Source: Streptomyces asoensis (GTDB taxonomy: Bacteria; Actinomycetota; Actinomycetes; Streptomycetales; Streptomycetaceae). Taken from it: DNA of 64,000 nt. The number at the start of each line of letters is the position of its first letter. Positions within the stretch are counted from its first letter, which is position 1. Made by a program: the position numbers and the translations under genes. The notes beneath the pieces are model-generated. The model saw nothing but the letters and a program-made list of their open reading frames with translations, did not search any database and was not told the origin of the DNA. Below are positions 7,983 through 15,302 of this stretch, piece after piece. Where the stretch lies: the NCBI RefSeq assembly GCF_013085465.1, contig NZ_CP049838.1:5828001-5892000 (forward strand), given 5' to 3'.

Positions 7983-9202
7983 TCCTTCTCGGAGGCGACG
8001 GCGACGGCGGACAGGAGCGTCGCACCGGCGAGGCCGCCCCAGAGCGCGGCCGGGCCGTGGGGTGCGAGAGCGGTGATGGCCGCCGGGGAGACGGCGAGGC
8101 CGAAGCCCGTGGAGAGCTCGAAGCGGGCGAGGGTGCGTCCCAGGGCGTGGGCCGGGGCGAGGACGGTGACGAGCGCGGTGGCGCTGCCGGCATAGATGAT
8201 CTCGCCGATGGTGCAGATCACGGACACCGCGGCGACGGCCGGGGCACCCCACCCGTGTCCCAGCGAGGTGGCCACGAGGAAGCCCAGGTAGGACGCGGTC
8301 AGGACCACGCCGGCGAGAGCCAGCACGCTCCGCCGCGAGAAGCGGGACATCAGGACCGTGACCGGAACCTGAAGGGTGACCACCAGCACCGTGTTGGCCA
8401 CGAAGATGGCCGCCGACCACACCGGGGACGCGTGCAACTGGGTCACCAGGATCAGGGGGAGCGCGATCTCCGGCACGTTGAGGCAGAACACGTAGACCAC
8501 GTTGGCGGCCAGCAGCGCGCGCATCCGAGGGGCGGGAGCGGGAGCTGCACCGGCGGCTCTGTCCTCGGCCGGGTCGGTATCCGGGCCGACGGCCGGATGC
8601 GCGCGCAGGTGGACCGACCAGGCCAAGGCCGCCGCCGCGAGATAGGCGAGCCCGGTGACGGCTGCCAGCGCCCGCAGCGCGGTGGTGCCGCCCGCCAGGC
8701 ACGCGGTGGCGAGGAGCGCGCCCGTGCCCAGGCCGGCGTTGCGCAGGGCGCGGCCCGCCGCGAGAGCGGTGTCGCGTTCCCGGCCGTGGGCGACCGTGGC
8801 CACGAGAGCGGCGTGGGCGGCCGGCCAGGCCTGGTTGCCGATGCCGAGGAAGAGCGCCGCTGTCGCGAACGGCCAGGCGTGCCCCGCCGGGGTGGCAAGC
8901 AGCAGCGCCACACCCAGCACCCGCACCAGCATCGACGCTGCCACGACGGTGCTGCGTGCGCCCCGGTCCAGCCATCGGCCCACCCCGGGCATGCACACCA
9001 GGCCCACGACGACGCCGACCGTCATGGCGATACCGGTGGTCGGCGCGGACAGCCTCAGCACCGTCACCCCGTAGAGCAGCAGAAAGGGCCGCAGCAGGCC
9101 GGTGCCGAGCGCGTCCACGGCCAGGGCGACGGCATAGCGGGGTCCCCCGGAGGCCCGGACGAGGGCGCGGGGCCGGATCTTCGCGGTGCTGGTGATTGCC
9201 AT
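7835..9202 (-). CDS. MFS transporter (probable drug/metabolite exporter)
   Basis: About 455 aa from ATG 9202 (a GTG at 9238 adds 12 residues; neither has a clear ribosome site). About 12 hydrophobic helices are visible, with a cytoplasmic loop near the middle (around residue 190-210, acidic and Ala/Pro-rich). There is a motif-A-like segment near GRWLDRGARS between helices 2 and 3. The C-terminal ~50 residues (after SEKDQGTQPKDSG) are hydrophilic and antisense to the hypothetical gene at 7485. It is divergent from the ArsR-type regulator at 9301 with a 29-bp palindrome between them, a layout typical of a self-regulated efflux pump. Confidence 0.88.
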   Translation of the reverse strand: MAITSTAKIRPRALVRASGGPRYAVALAVDALGTGLLRPFLLLYGVTVLRLSAPTTGIAMTVGVVVGLVCMPGVGRWLDRGARSTVVAASMLVRVLGVALLLATPAGHAWPFATAALFLGIGNQAWPAAHAALVATVAHGRERDTALAAGRALRNAGLGTGALLATACLAGGTTALRALAAVTGLAYLAAAALAWSVHLRAHPAVGPDTDPAEDRAAGAAPAPAPRMRALLAANVVYVFCLNVPEIALPLILVTQLHASPVWSAAIFVANTVLVVTLQVPVTVLMSRFSRRSVLALAGVVLTASYLGFLVATSLGHGWGAPAVAAVSVICTIGEIIYAGSATALVTVLAPAHALGRTLARFELSTGFGLAVSPAAITALAPHGPAALWGGLAGATLLSAVAVASEKDQGTQPKDSGTGPSGSSASTAGALSDASYAVRSKTNGPIGSSPHSSRSG

Positions 9203-9237
9203 GGCGGCAACGGTGAGTTCGACCGCCGGGCCGGGCA

Positions 9238-9266
9238 CGTCGGTTGACGGACACCGTCAACCGACG
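9238..9266. promoter_or_regulatory. perfect palindromic operator between MFS gene and ArsR regulator
   Basis: Two perfect 13-bp arms (9238-9250, CGTCGGTTGACGG, and its reverse complement at 9254-9266) flank the 3-nt centre ACA. It sits between the two divergent starts (9202 and 9301). Symmetry and place strongly suggest it is the binding site of the regulator encoded at 9301, controlling both genes. If the MFS gene starts at GTG 9238, the site would touch its start codon. Confidence 0.75.
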
Positions 9267-9300
9267 CCGTCGGCGGCCGGCCGGTCGGTGATGATGAGGG

Positions 9301-10398
9301 ATGACGTTGAGGATCGACATCGGCGGACTGCCGGCCGAGCGACTGCGGTTCGCCGCCTCCCCGCTGGCCGAGCTGACCGCGATGCTGCACGTGCTGGCCG
9401 AACCCGGGCACCATCCGCAGCTCGCCGACTGGGCCGGGGACGTCTGGACCGCTCTGCGGCCCGAGCTGGCCGAGCGGCTGCGGGAGGCGGAGTTCCTCTG
9501 GCGTTCCTCACAGGCCGACTTCCTGATCCCCGCCCGGCCCCGGCCGACCCTCGCCGAGGAACTGGACGACGTCGACCGGATCGACGACGAGAGGTATGTG
9601 ACCGCCGCGCTCGTCACCACGTGCGGCAGCAACCGCGTCCACTTCGGCACCCGGTCGCCGCTCACCGACGCGACCGCGCGCGAACGGGCCCTGGACCTGG
9701 CCCAGTCTCGCGGCGCGCTCCAGGAGGCCTTCGCGGAACGGCTGCTCGCCGACCCGGCCGCCGTACGGGCACGGGTGCGCGACACCCTCGAACAGTGCGG
9801 CGAGGCGTTCTTCGACGCCGCCTGGGCGGGCGCCGCCGTGCGCCTCGCCACCGACCTGCGCGTCAAGAACGACCTGCTCAAGCGCCAGGGCATCGGAGCG
9901 GCGATCGCGTCGGTCTCCGACGCGGTCACCCTGGCACCGGACGGCGACTGCGTCATCGTGGACAAGCTCCAGGACAAGGCGACCTCCGCCCACGGCATCG
10001 GGGTCACCTTCATCCCCAGCGTCTTCGGCCGCCCGCACCTGGTGGCGGTCCACGCGCCCGGCTGGCGGCCGGTGGTGCAGTACCCGGTGGCCGAGCCGAG
10101 TTCGGCGGAGCCGGAGCCGGAGCAGGTGTCGCTGGAGACGGTCACCCTGCGACTGGAGGCCCTCGCCCATCCGGTACGGCTACGGCTGCTGCGCACCCTG
10201 GCCCGCAGCCCGCAGACCAACCGCGAGCTGGCGTACGCATGGGACCTCACACCCCCGGAGGTCTCCCGTCACCTCGCCGTCCTGCGCCGCGCGGGCCTGC
10301 TCACGGCCCGGCGGCACGGTCGCTACGTCCGCTACACGCTCGACCTGCCCGCGCTGACGGCACTGGGGTCCGACCTGCTGGGGGCCGTGCTGCGCTGA
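9301..10398 (+). CDS. ArsR-type winged-helix regulator with large N-terminal domain (DUF5937-like)
   Basis: 365 aa from ATG 9301. The N-terminal ~270 residues are a helical ligand-type domain found in Streptomyces regulators of this layout. The C-terminal ~80 residues form an ArsR winged helix-turn-helix: LEALAHPVRLRLLRTLARSP, then TPPEVSRHLAVLRRAGLL as recognition region, then the wing RRHGRYVRYTL. There are no metal-binding Cys motifs. The start has GAGGG only 1 nt upstream, so translation may begin on a near-leaderless message. Divergent from the MFS exporter; likely represses the pair through the 29-bp palindrome. Confidence 0.85.
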   Translation: MTLRIDIGGLPAERLRFAASPLAELTAMLHVLAEPGHHPQLADWAGDVWTALRPELAERLREAEFLWRSSQADFLIPARPRPTLAEELDDVDRIDDERYVTAALVTTCGSNRVHFGTRSPLTDATARERALDLAQSRGALQEAFAERLLADPAAVRARVRDTLEQCGEAFFDAAWAGAAVRLATDLRVKNDLLKRQGIGAAIASVSDAVTLAPDGDCVIVDKLQDKATSAHGIGVTFIPSVFGRPHLVAVHAPGWRPVVQYPVAEPSSAEPEPEQVSLETVTLRLEALAHPVRLRLLRTLARSPQTNRELAYAWDLTPPEVSRHLAVLRRAGLLTARRHGRYVRYTLDLPALTALGSDLLGAVLR

Positions 10399-10403
10399 GG
10401 CGA

Positions 10404-10646
10404 CTACTTCACTGCGTGCGCGAGGAACTCGGCCCAGGCACCGGTCGCGAGGGAGAGGCGGGGGCCGTCGGGGTTCTTGGAATCACGGACGTGGATGGTC
10501 CGAGGGCAGACGGCTACTTCCACGCAATCGCCGCCTTCGCCGTCGCTGTACGTCGACTTGCGCCAGGTGTAGGCGACTTCAATGCACTCGCCGCCCCCAC
10601 CGTCGCTGTAGCTGGACTTGAACCAGTTGAGGTCTTGACTGCTCAC
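10404..10646 (-). CDS. DUF397 protein (small acidic partner of a WhiJ-type regulator)
   Basis: 80 aa. The DUF397 signature appears twice: WFKSSYSDGGGGECIEVA at residues ~8-25 and WRKSTYSDGEGGDCVEVAV at ~28-46, followed by the usual RDSKNPDGPRL and W.EFL end. A single copy is usual, so the N-terminal motif is duplicated. Its start overlaps the end of the regulator gene by 4 nt (ATGA), so the two are translationally coupled. In Streptomyces such proteins are encoded beside WhiJ-like regulators and are thought to modulate them. Confidence 0.88.
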   Translation of the reverse strand: MSSQDLNWFKSSYSDGGGGECIEVAYTWRKSTYSDGEGGDCVEVAVCPRTIHVRDSKNPDGPRLSLATGAWAEFLAHAVK

Positions 10647-11512
10647 AACTCCCCCAGCTTTTTGTCGATCAACGCCCGGGAATCCTTGGGCGAGAAGGCC
10701 ATGGCCCGGATCATTCCATAGCGGTCCACGATCTTCCGGACCTCCTCGGGGTCGGTGATCAGGCGGGGAAATTCCTGGATCTCCGTGTACGCCACCTGCG
10801 GGTGCCGCTGTGGGGTCAGAAGGTTGAACGCACCCCCCATGTTGGGGTGGTCCTCAATGCCGGTTGGGATCACCTGGATTTCCACATTGCGCAAAACGCC
10901 GATGCGGAGCAGCTGCTTCAACTGTGCCTCACGCACTGCCCGGCCTCCGATCGGCCGATCCAGGACGACTTCCTCCAGCACGAAACTGCACATAGGGGCG
11001 GGCCACTTGTCGAAAACCTGCTGTCGGGAGAGTCGGTCGGCGATGCGCTTCTCGATGGTCTGCTCGTCGAGCAGCGGCCGCCGGTGGGAGAACACCGCCC
11101 GTGCGTAGTCCCCACTCTGTAGAAGGCCAGGCACGCCTTGGTTGGCATAGAAGTGCAGCTCAACGGCTTCCGCCTCCAGCGCCGCGTAACTCCGATACCA
11201 CTCCGGATGCCGCGTCCGCACCCGGCTCATCGCCTCCCGGACCTCGGGAATCGCCTCCTTGAACAGGCCCCCGGCGTCCAGCAGCTCATCCGCCTTCTCC
11301 AGCACCTCGGGCCGAATCGTCCGCACCCCCCGCTCCATCGCGGAGATCGCGTCCGGCCCGTACCCGACCAGCTCCCCGAACTCCTTCTGCGTGAGTCCCT
11401 TGCGCTCGCGCAGCAGTTTCAGCATCTTGCCCAGGGCCGTGAACAGCCCTGTCGTCCCGTCGGCCTCCGCCGGTGTCTGCGGCCTGCGGTCCTCCGTCAC
11501 GTACGCCACCAC
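10643..11512 (-). CDS. XRE-family regulator with DUF5753 domain (WhiJ-like)
   Basis: 289 aa if begun at GTG 11512 (GGAGG 7 nt upstream); GTG 11509 or 11500 are alternatives. Residues ~28-85 hold an XRE helix-turn-helix (LLRERKGLTQKEFGELVGYGPDAISAMERG). The remaining ~190 residues are the DUF5753 domain, with features such as VPGLLQSGDYAR and the late segment ...NVEIQVIP. With the DUF397 gene downstream and an anti-sigma-like ATPase divergently upstream, this matches the whiJ-type clusters of Streptomyces, which influence development and antibiotic onset. Start choice is the main uncertainty. Confidence 0.88.
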   Translation of the reverse strand: MVAYVTEDRRPQTPAEADGTTGLFTALGKMLKLLRERKGLTQKEFGELVGYGPDAISAMERGVRTIRPEVLEKADELLDAGGLFKEAIPEVREAMSRVRTRHPEWYRSYAALEAEAVELHFYANQGVPGLLQSGDYARAVFSHRRPLLDEQTIEKRIADRLSRQQVFDKWPAPMCSFVLEEVVLDRPIGGRAVREAQLKQLLRIGVLRNVEIQVIPTGIEDHPNMGGAFNLLTPQRHPQVAYTEIQEFPRLITDPEEVRKIVDRYGMIRAMAFSPKDSRALIDKKLGEL

Positions 11513-11633
11513 CCTCCCGCCTCCGTGGTCACGGCCGACGACCCGTACGTCTGCCCCACCGCATCCGTACAACTACACAGAGTCGCCATGCCGCTCCTGG
11601 TCAGGGTAGGGACAACCGACCACGCTCAGTCAG

Positions 11634-12098
11634 GTGAACTCCGAAATCTCCACCCAGATCTCCACCCGGGAATCGACCCTGGAATCCACCCGGGACACCC
11701 CGCTCGGTGAACTGACCCTGCGCCTCAGTGCGACGCCGCGCGGCGCCCGGCTGGCCCGGCGCCTCACGGGTCACCAGCTCACCGCCTGGGGGCATCCGCA
11801 CGGCAGCGACGCCAACCACGCCGCGCAGCAGGTGGTCGCGGAGCTCGCCGCCAACGCCGTCACGCACGGACGCGTCCCGGGCCGGGACTTCGAGCTGCGG
11901 CTCCGGCTGCTCCCGGAGGACACGCTGCGTGTCGAGGTGAGTGACGCCCGCGGGGACCGGCAACTGCGGATCGTCACGGACCCGGAGGAGGAGGGCGGCC
12001 GGGGGCTGATCCTCGTGTGGGTGCTGGCCCGCACGTGGGGTGTCGCGGAGCGGGACATCGGCAAGACGGTCTGGGCGGAACTACCGCTCAGCCCTTGA
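11634..12098 (+). CDS. RsbW/AbaA-like ATP-binding anti-sigma regulator
   Basis: 154 aa from GTG 11634. The N-terminal ~25 residues are Ser/Thr-rich and low-complexity. Residues ~30-150 form a GHKL/HATPase_c domain with the N box VAELAANAVTHG and the later G-rich box EGGRGLILVWVLA. This is the family of serine-kinase-type anti-sigma factors. It is divergent from the WhiJ-like regulator and completes the trio (regulator, DUF397, ATPase). Kinase activity and target cannot be told from sequence. Confidence 0.85.
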   Translation: MNSEISTQISTRESTLESTRDTPLGELTLRLSATPRGARLARRLTGHQLTAWGHPHGSDANHAAQQVVAELAANAVTHGRVPGRDFELRLRLLPEDTLRVEVSDARGDRQLRIVTDPEEEGGRGLILVWVLARTWGVAERDIGKTVWAELPLSP

Positions 12099-12123
12099 CT
12101 TCACAAGACCGTCGCGCGACATT
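12095..12123 (+). promoter_or_regulatory. candidate promoter of the Tat flavoprotein gene
   Basis: TTGACT at 12095-12100 and GACATT at 12118-12123, spaced 17 nt, about 50 nt upstream of ATG 12176. The first hexamer overlaps the stop codon of the ATPase gene. Only sequence similarity to the vegetative consensus supports it. Confidence 0.35.
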
Positions 12124-12175
12124 CCGGGCTCCGCACCCGAATCCATCCATTCGTCCCCAACTGGCTGGAGTGGCC

Positions 12176-13960
12176 ATGACCACGAGCGCGGACCCAGTGA
12201 GACATGTCGGCCTTCCCTCCCGGAGGGCCGTGCTCGGCGTCTCCGCCGGAGCCGGTGCCGGGCTGGCGCTGGCCGCCGTCGGCCGGGAGGCGGCCGCCGC
12301 CGACCTCCCCCTCCTCGGCACCTACGACGTCGTCGTCATCGGCTCCGGCGCGGCCGGGATGACCGCCGCCCTGACGGCCGCCAAGCGTGGGCTCAGCTGT
12401 GTGGTCGTCGAGAAGGCACCGACGTTCGGCGGGTCCGCCGCCCGCTCGGGCGCCGGGATCTGGATCCCCAACAACTCCGTCATCCTGTCCGCCGGGGTGC
12501 CGGACACGCCCGCGAAGGCGGCCGCCTATCTGGCCGCCGTGGTCGGGGCGGACGTCTCCGCCGACCGTCAGGCCGCCTTCCTCGCGCACGGGCCCGCCAT
12601 GCTCTCCTTCGTCATGGCCAACAGTCCGCTGCGCTTCCGCTGGATGGAGGGGTACAGCGACTACTACCCGGGGTTGCCGGGCGGGCTGCCCGGCGGCCGC
12701 TCCGTCGAGCCCGACCAGCTGGACGGCAATCTCCTCGGAGCCGAACTCGCCCGCCTCAACCCGCCGTACATGGCCGTACCGGCGGGCATGGTCGTGTTCA
12801 GCGCGGACTACAAGTGGCTGGCGCTGTCCGCCGTCAGCGTCAAGGGGGCCGCCGTCGCCACCGAGTGTCTGGCGCGCGGGACCAAGGCCGCCCTGCTCGG
12901 GCAGAAGCCGCTCACCATGGGACAGTCGCTGGCCGCGGGCCTGCGCGCGGGTCTGCTCGCCGCCCAGGTGCCGGTGTGGCTGGACACCCCGCTCACCGAC
13001 CTGTACGTCGAGGGGGGAGTGGTGACGGGGGCCGTCGTCACGCGCGACGGCGTGCCCGGGCTCGTACGGGCCCGGCGGGGTGTCGTCGTCGGCTCGGGCG
13101 GGTTCGAGCACAACGCGGCGATGCGGGCGCAGTACCAGCGGCAGCCGATCGGTACCGAGTGGACCGTCGGGGCGAAGGAGAACACCGGGGACGGCATACG
13201 CGCCGGTCAACGCGCGGGCGGGGCGCTGGCGCTGATGGACGACGCCTGGTGGGGACCCGCGATCCCGCTCCCCGGCGAGCCCTACTTCTGCCTCGCCGAA
13301 CGCACCCTTCCCGGCGGCCTGTTGGTGAACCAGGCCGGTGTCCGCTTCGTCAACGAGGCCGGCCCCTACAGCGACGTGGTCCACACGATGTACGACCGGG
13401 ACCCCACCGCCCCCGACATCCCGGCGTGGCTGGTCGTCGACCAGAACTACCGCAACCGGTACCTCTTCAAGGACGTCGCCCCGACCTTCGTGCTCCCCGA
13501 CGACTGGTACACCTCGGGAGCCGCGCGCAAGGCCTGGAGCCTCGACGCCCTCGCCGCCTCGATCGGCGTCCCGGCCGCCGCGCTCCGCTCCACCGTCGAC
13601 CGCTTCAACTCCCTCGCCCTCAAGGGCAAGGACACCGACTTCAAACGCGGCGACAGCGCCTACGACCACTACTACACGGACCCCTCCGTCCTCCCCAACT
13701 CCTGCCTCGCGCCCCTGTGGCTGCCCCCGTACTACGCCTTCCGGATCGTCCCCGGCGACCTCGGCACCAAGGGCGGCCTGCGCACGGACGCCCGGGCCCG
13801 CGTGCTGCGCGCCGACGGATCGACGATTCCCGGCCTGTACGCCGCCGGGAACGCCAGCGCCGCCGTCATGGGGCACAGCTACGCGGGCGCGGGTTCGACG
13901 ATCGGGCCCGCGATGACCTTCGGATACATCGCGGCCCTCGACCTCGCCGGGGGACTCTAG
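12176..13960 (+). CDS. Tat-exported FAD-dependent oxidoreductase, 3-ketosteroid delta1-dehydrogenase-like
   Basis: 594 aa from ATG 12176. A twin-arginine signal (SRRAVLGVSAGAGAGLALA) begins near residue 13, so the enzyme is probably exported folded or anchored outside. The FAD-binding motif VVIGSGAAGMTAALTAAKRG follows at ~52. The C-terminal part carries the hallmark region of KstD/fumarate-reductase flavoproteins: GDLGTKGGLRTD, then IPGLYAAGNASAAVMGHSYAGAG. KstD enzymes dehydrogenate ring A of ketosteroids; export is unusual for them, so the substrate may differ. No electron acceptor is encoded nearby. Its stop overlaps the end of the convergent kinase gene by 4 nt. Confidence 0.82.
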   Translation: MTTSADPVRHVGLPSRRAVLGVSAGAGAGLALAAVGREAAAADLPLLGTYDVVVIGSGAAGMTAALTAAKRGLSCVVVEKAPTFGGSAARSGAGIWIPNNSVILSAGVPDTPAKAAAYLAAVVGADVSADRQAAFLAHGPAMLSFVMANSPLRFRWMEGYSDYYPGLPGGLPGGRSVEPDQLDGNLLGAELARLNPPYMAVPAGMVVFSADYKWLALSAVSVKGAAVATECLARGTKAALLGQKPLTMGQSLAAGLRAGLLAAQVPVWLDTPLTDLYVEGGVVTGAVVTRDGVPGLVRARRGVVVGSGGFEHNAAMRAQYQRQPIGTEWTVGAKENTGDGIRAGQRAGGALALMDDAWWGPAIPLPGEPYFCLAERTLPGGLLVNQAGVRFVNEAGPYSDVVHTMYDRDPTAPDIPAWLVVDQNYRNRYLFKDVAPTFVLPDDWYTSGAARKAWSLDALAASIGVPAAALRSTVDRFNSLALKGKDTDFKRGDSAYDHYYTDPSVLPNSCLAPLWLPPYYAFRIVPGDLGTKGGLRTDARARVLRADGSTIPGLYAAGNASAAVMGHSYAGAGSTIGPAMTFGYIAALDLAGGL

Positions 13961-14916
13961 GGGTGGGACGGGTGCCGATACGGGGTGAGTGCCTCGGCCA
14001 GCCGGTCCACGAACTGGGTGACGAGGTCGAGGCGCGGCCCCTCGCGAGCGACCCGGAACCCGTGGTGCCGTCCGTGGAACGCGGCCTGGACGAGGTGGAA
14101 CTGCGCCCAGCGGCGGGTGCGTTCGCGATCCAGTCCGGCGGCCTCGGCGAAGTGGTCCAGGATGCGGTGGGCGACCCGGCGCAGGTCTCCTTCGCCGTGC
14201 CGCACGACGTGTCCGAAGATCAGCGGCTTGAGCAGGGTGCCGCCGTCGTACGCGGGATCCCCGGCCCACCCCTTGGGATCGACGGCGAGCCACGGCTCAC
14301 GTTCGGCGCGCAGGATGTTACTGGCGTGCAGGTCCCCGTGGACAAGCAGATCGGGCTGGTCGCGCCCGAGTTCTCGTACGGTGTCCACGGCCACGTCGAC
14401 CGTACGGGTGGGCAGGGCCTGGGCGAACTCCGCCTGGTCGAGGAGCAGTTGCCGCTTCCATCCGTCGGCCATGTCGCTCAGCCGGGGCAGGCCGTTTGGC
14501 GCGGGAACGGCGAGCCGCCGGCTGATCCGCCCGGCGACGACGGCGACCTCCTCGGTGTCCTCGACCTCGGCGAGGGACGATGCCCCTACCCGCTCCAGCA
14601 GCATCGCGAAGCGCGCGTCGTCCCGCTCGTACAGCCGTACGGCCCCCTGTCCGCTCCAGGCGGCGAAGGCGTCGGGTTCGTGGACGTTGCCCGGGTGCGG
14701 GAAGGACACCTTGATGACGGCGGGGATCCGGTCGGGCCGGCGCAGCACGGGTACGACGATCCCGACGCCGCCGTGCACGACGTCACCGTCGGGCACGCAG
14801 CCCCAGCGGTCGAGCAACTCGGCGACCAGCGCGGGGAGTCCCTCGACCCAGCCCGCCCCGCGCTGCCCCTCCCGCTGGACGGTGCTGCTCGCGAAGGCCT
14901 GCGGTACCTCGATCAT
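13957..14916 (-). CDS. aminoglycoside/hydroxyurea phosphotransferase family protein
   Basis: 319 aa from ATG 14916. It has the APH-kinase core: lysine region PAVIKVSFPH, catalytic loop VHGDLHASNIL, and metal-binding VDPKGWAGDPAYD. The DPKGW arrangement is that of the APH(6)/hydroxyurea phosphotransferase subgroup. Members can inactivate streptomycin-like drugs, but many Streptomyces copies have unknown small-molecule substrates. It stands alone, convergent with the flavoprotein. Confidence 0.85.
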   Translation of the reverse strand: MIEVPQAFASSTVQREGQRGAGWVEGLPALVAELLDRWGCVPDGDVVHGGVGIVVPVLRRPDRIPAVIKVSFPHPGNVHEPDAFAAWSGQGAVRLYERDDARFAMLLERVGASSLAEVEDTEEVAVVAGRISRRLAVPAPNGLPRLSDMADGWKRQLLLDQAEFAQALPTRTVDVAVDTVRELGRDQPDLLVHGDLHASNILRAEREPWLAVDPKGWAGDPAYDGGTLLKPLIFGHVVRHGEGDLRRVAHRILDHFAEAAGLDRERTRRWAQFHLVQAAFHGRHHGFRVAREGPRLDLVTQFVDRLAEALTPYRHPSHP

Positions 14917-14948
14917 GGCCCCATTGTGCCGGGCCCACCGCCTCTCGA

Positions 14949-15302
14949 TCAGCGGCTCGGGCGGGTGCTTCGGGCGGCGGTCTCGCTGTCGGGGTGGAGG
15001 GGGAAGATCTGGTCGAGGCCGACGATGCGCAGGACGCGCAGGGTGTTGGCCGGAACGGCGGCCAGCGCGATGTCCGCGTGGGCGGCCTGGGCGTGGGCGT
15101 GGGCGGCGATCAGCGCGGTGATGCCGCTGGAGTCGCAGAAGTCCATGCCGGCCAGGTCCAGGACGAGACGCTGGCCCGGCCGGAGGGTGAGCGTGGGGAG
15201 CAGGTCACGCAGCCGGCCGGCGTGGACATAGTCGAGGTCGCCGAGGATCTCCAGGACGGGACCGGTCGCGGTGTCTCTGGTGATGATCTTCAGTGGGCTC
15301 AT
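14949..15302 (-). CDS. STAS-domain anti-sigma factor antagonist (RsbV/SpoIIAA-like)
   Basis: 117 aa from ATG 15302, which overlaps the stop of the phosphatase gene by 4 nt. Single STAS domain with the phosphorylation loop DFCDSSGITAL; Ser58 or Ser59 is the likely site. In the family, the unphosphorylated antagonist binds an anti-sigma kinase and frees a sigma factor. Last gene of an operon whose first two genes resemble Bacillus rsbQ and rsbP, so it is the probable substrate of the PP2C phosphatase. No dedicated kinase gene is adjacent. Confidence 0.92.
   Translation of the reverse strand: MSPLKIITRDTATGPVLEILGDLDYVHAGRLRDLLPTLTLRPGQRLVLDLAGMDFCDSSGITALIAAHAHAQAAHADIALAAVPANTLRVLRIVGLDQIFPLHPDSETAARSTRPSR

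Noticed and set aside
6726..10250. A 1174-codon open frame on the minus strand
   Set aside because: Only its last 199 codons look like a protein (signal helix, balanced composition). The rest is antisense to the hypothetical, MFS-overlap and ArsR genes and reads as Arg/Ala/Gly/Ser-rich sequence.
12101..14293. Another 730-codon minus-strand frame opposite the Tat flavoprotein
   Set aside because: Overlaps the flavoprotein and kinase genes completely and has no motif; the sense genes are clear.
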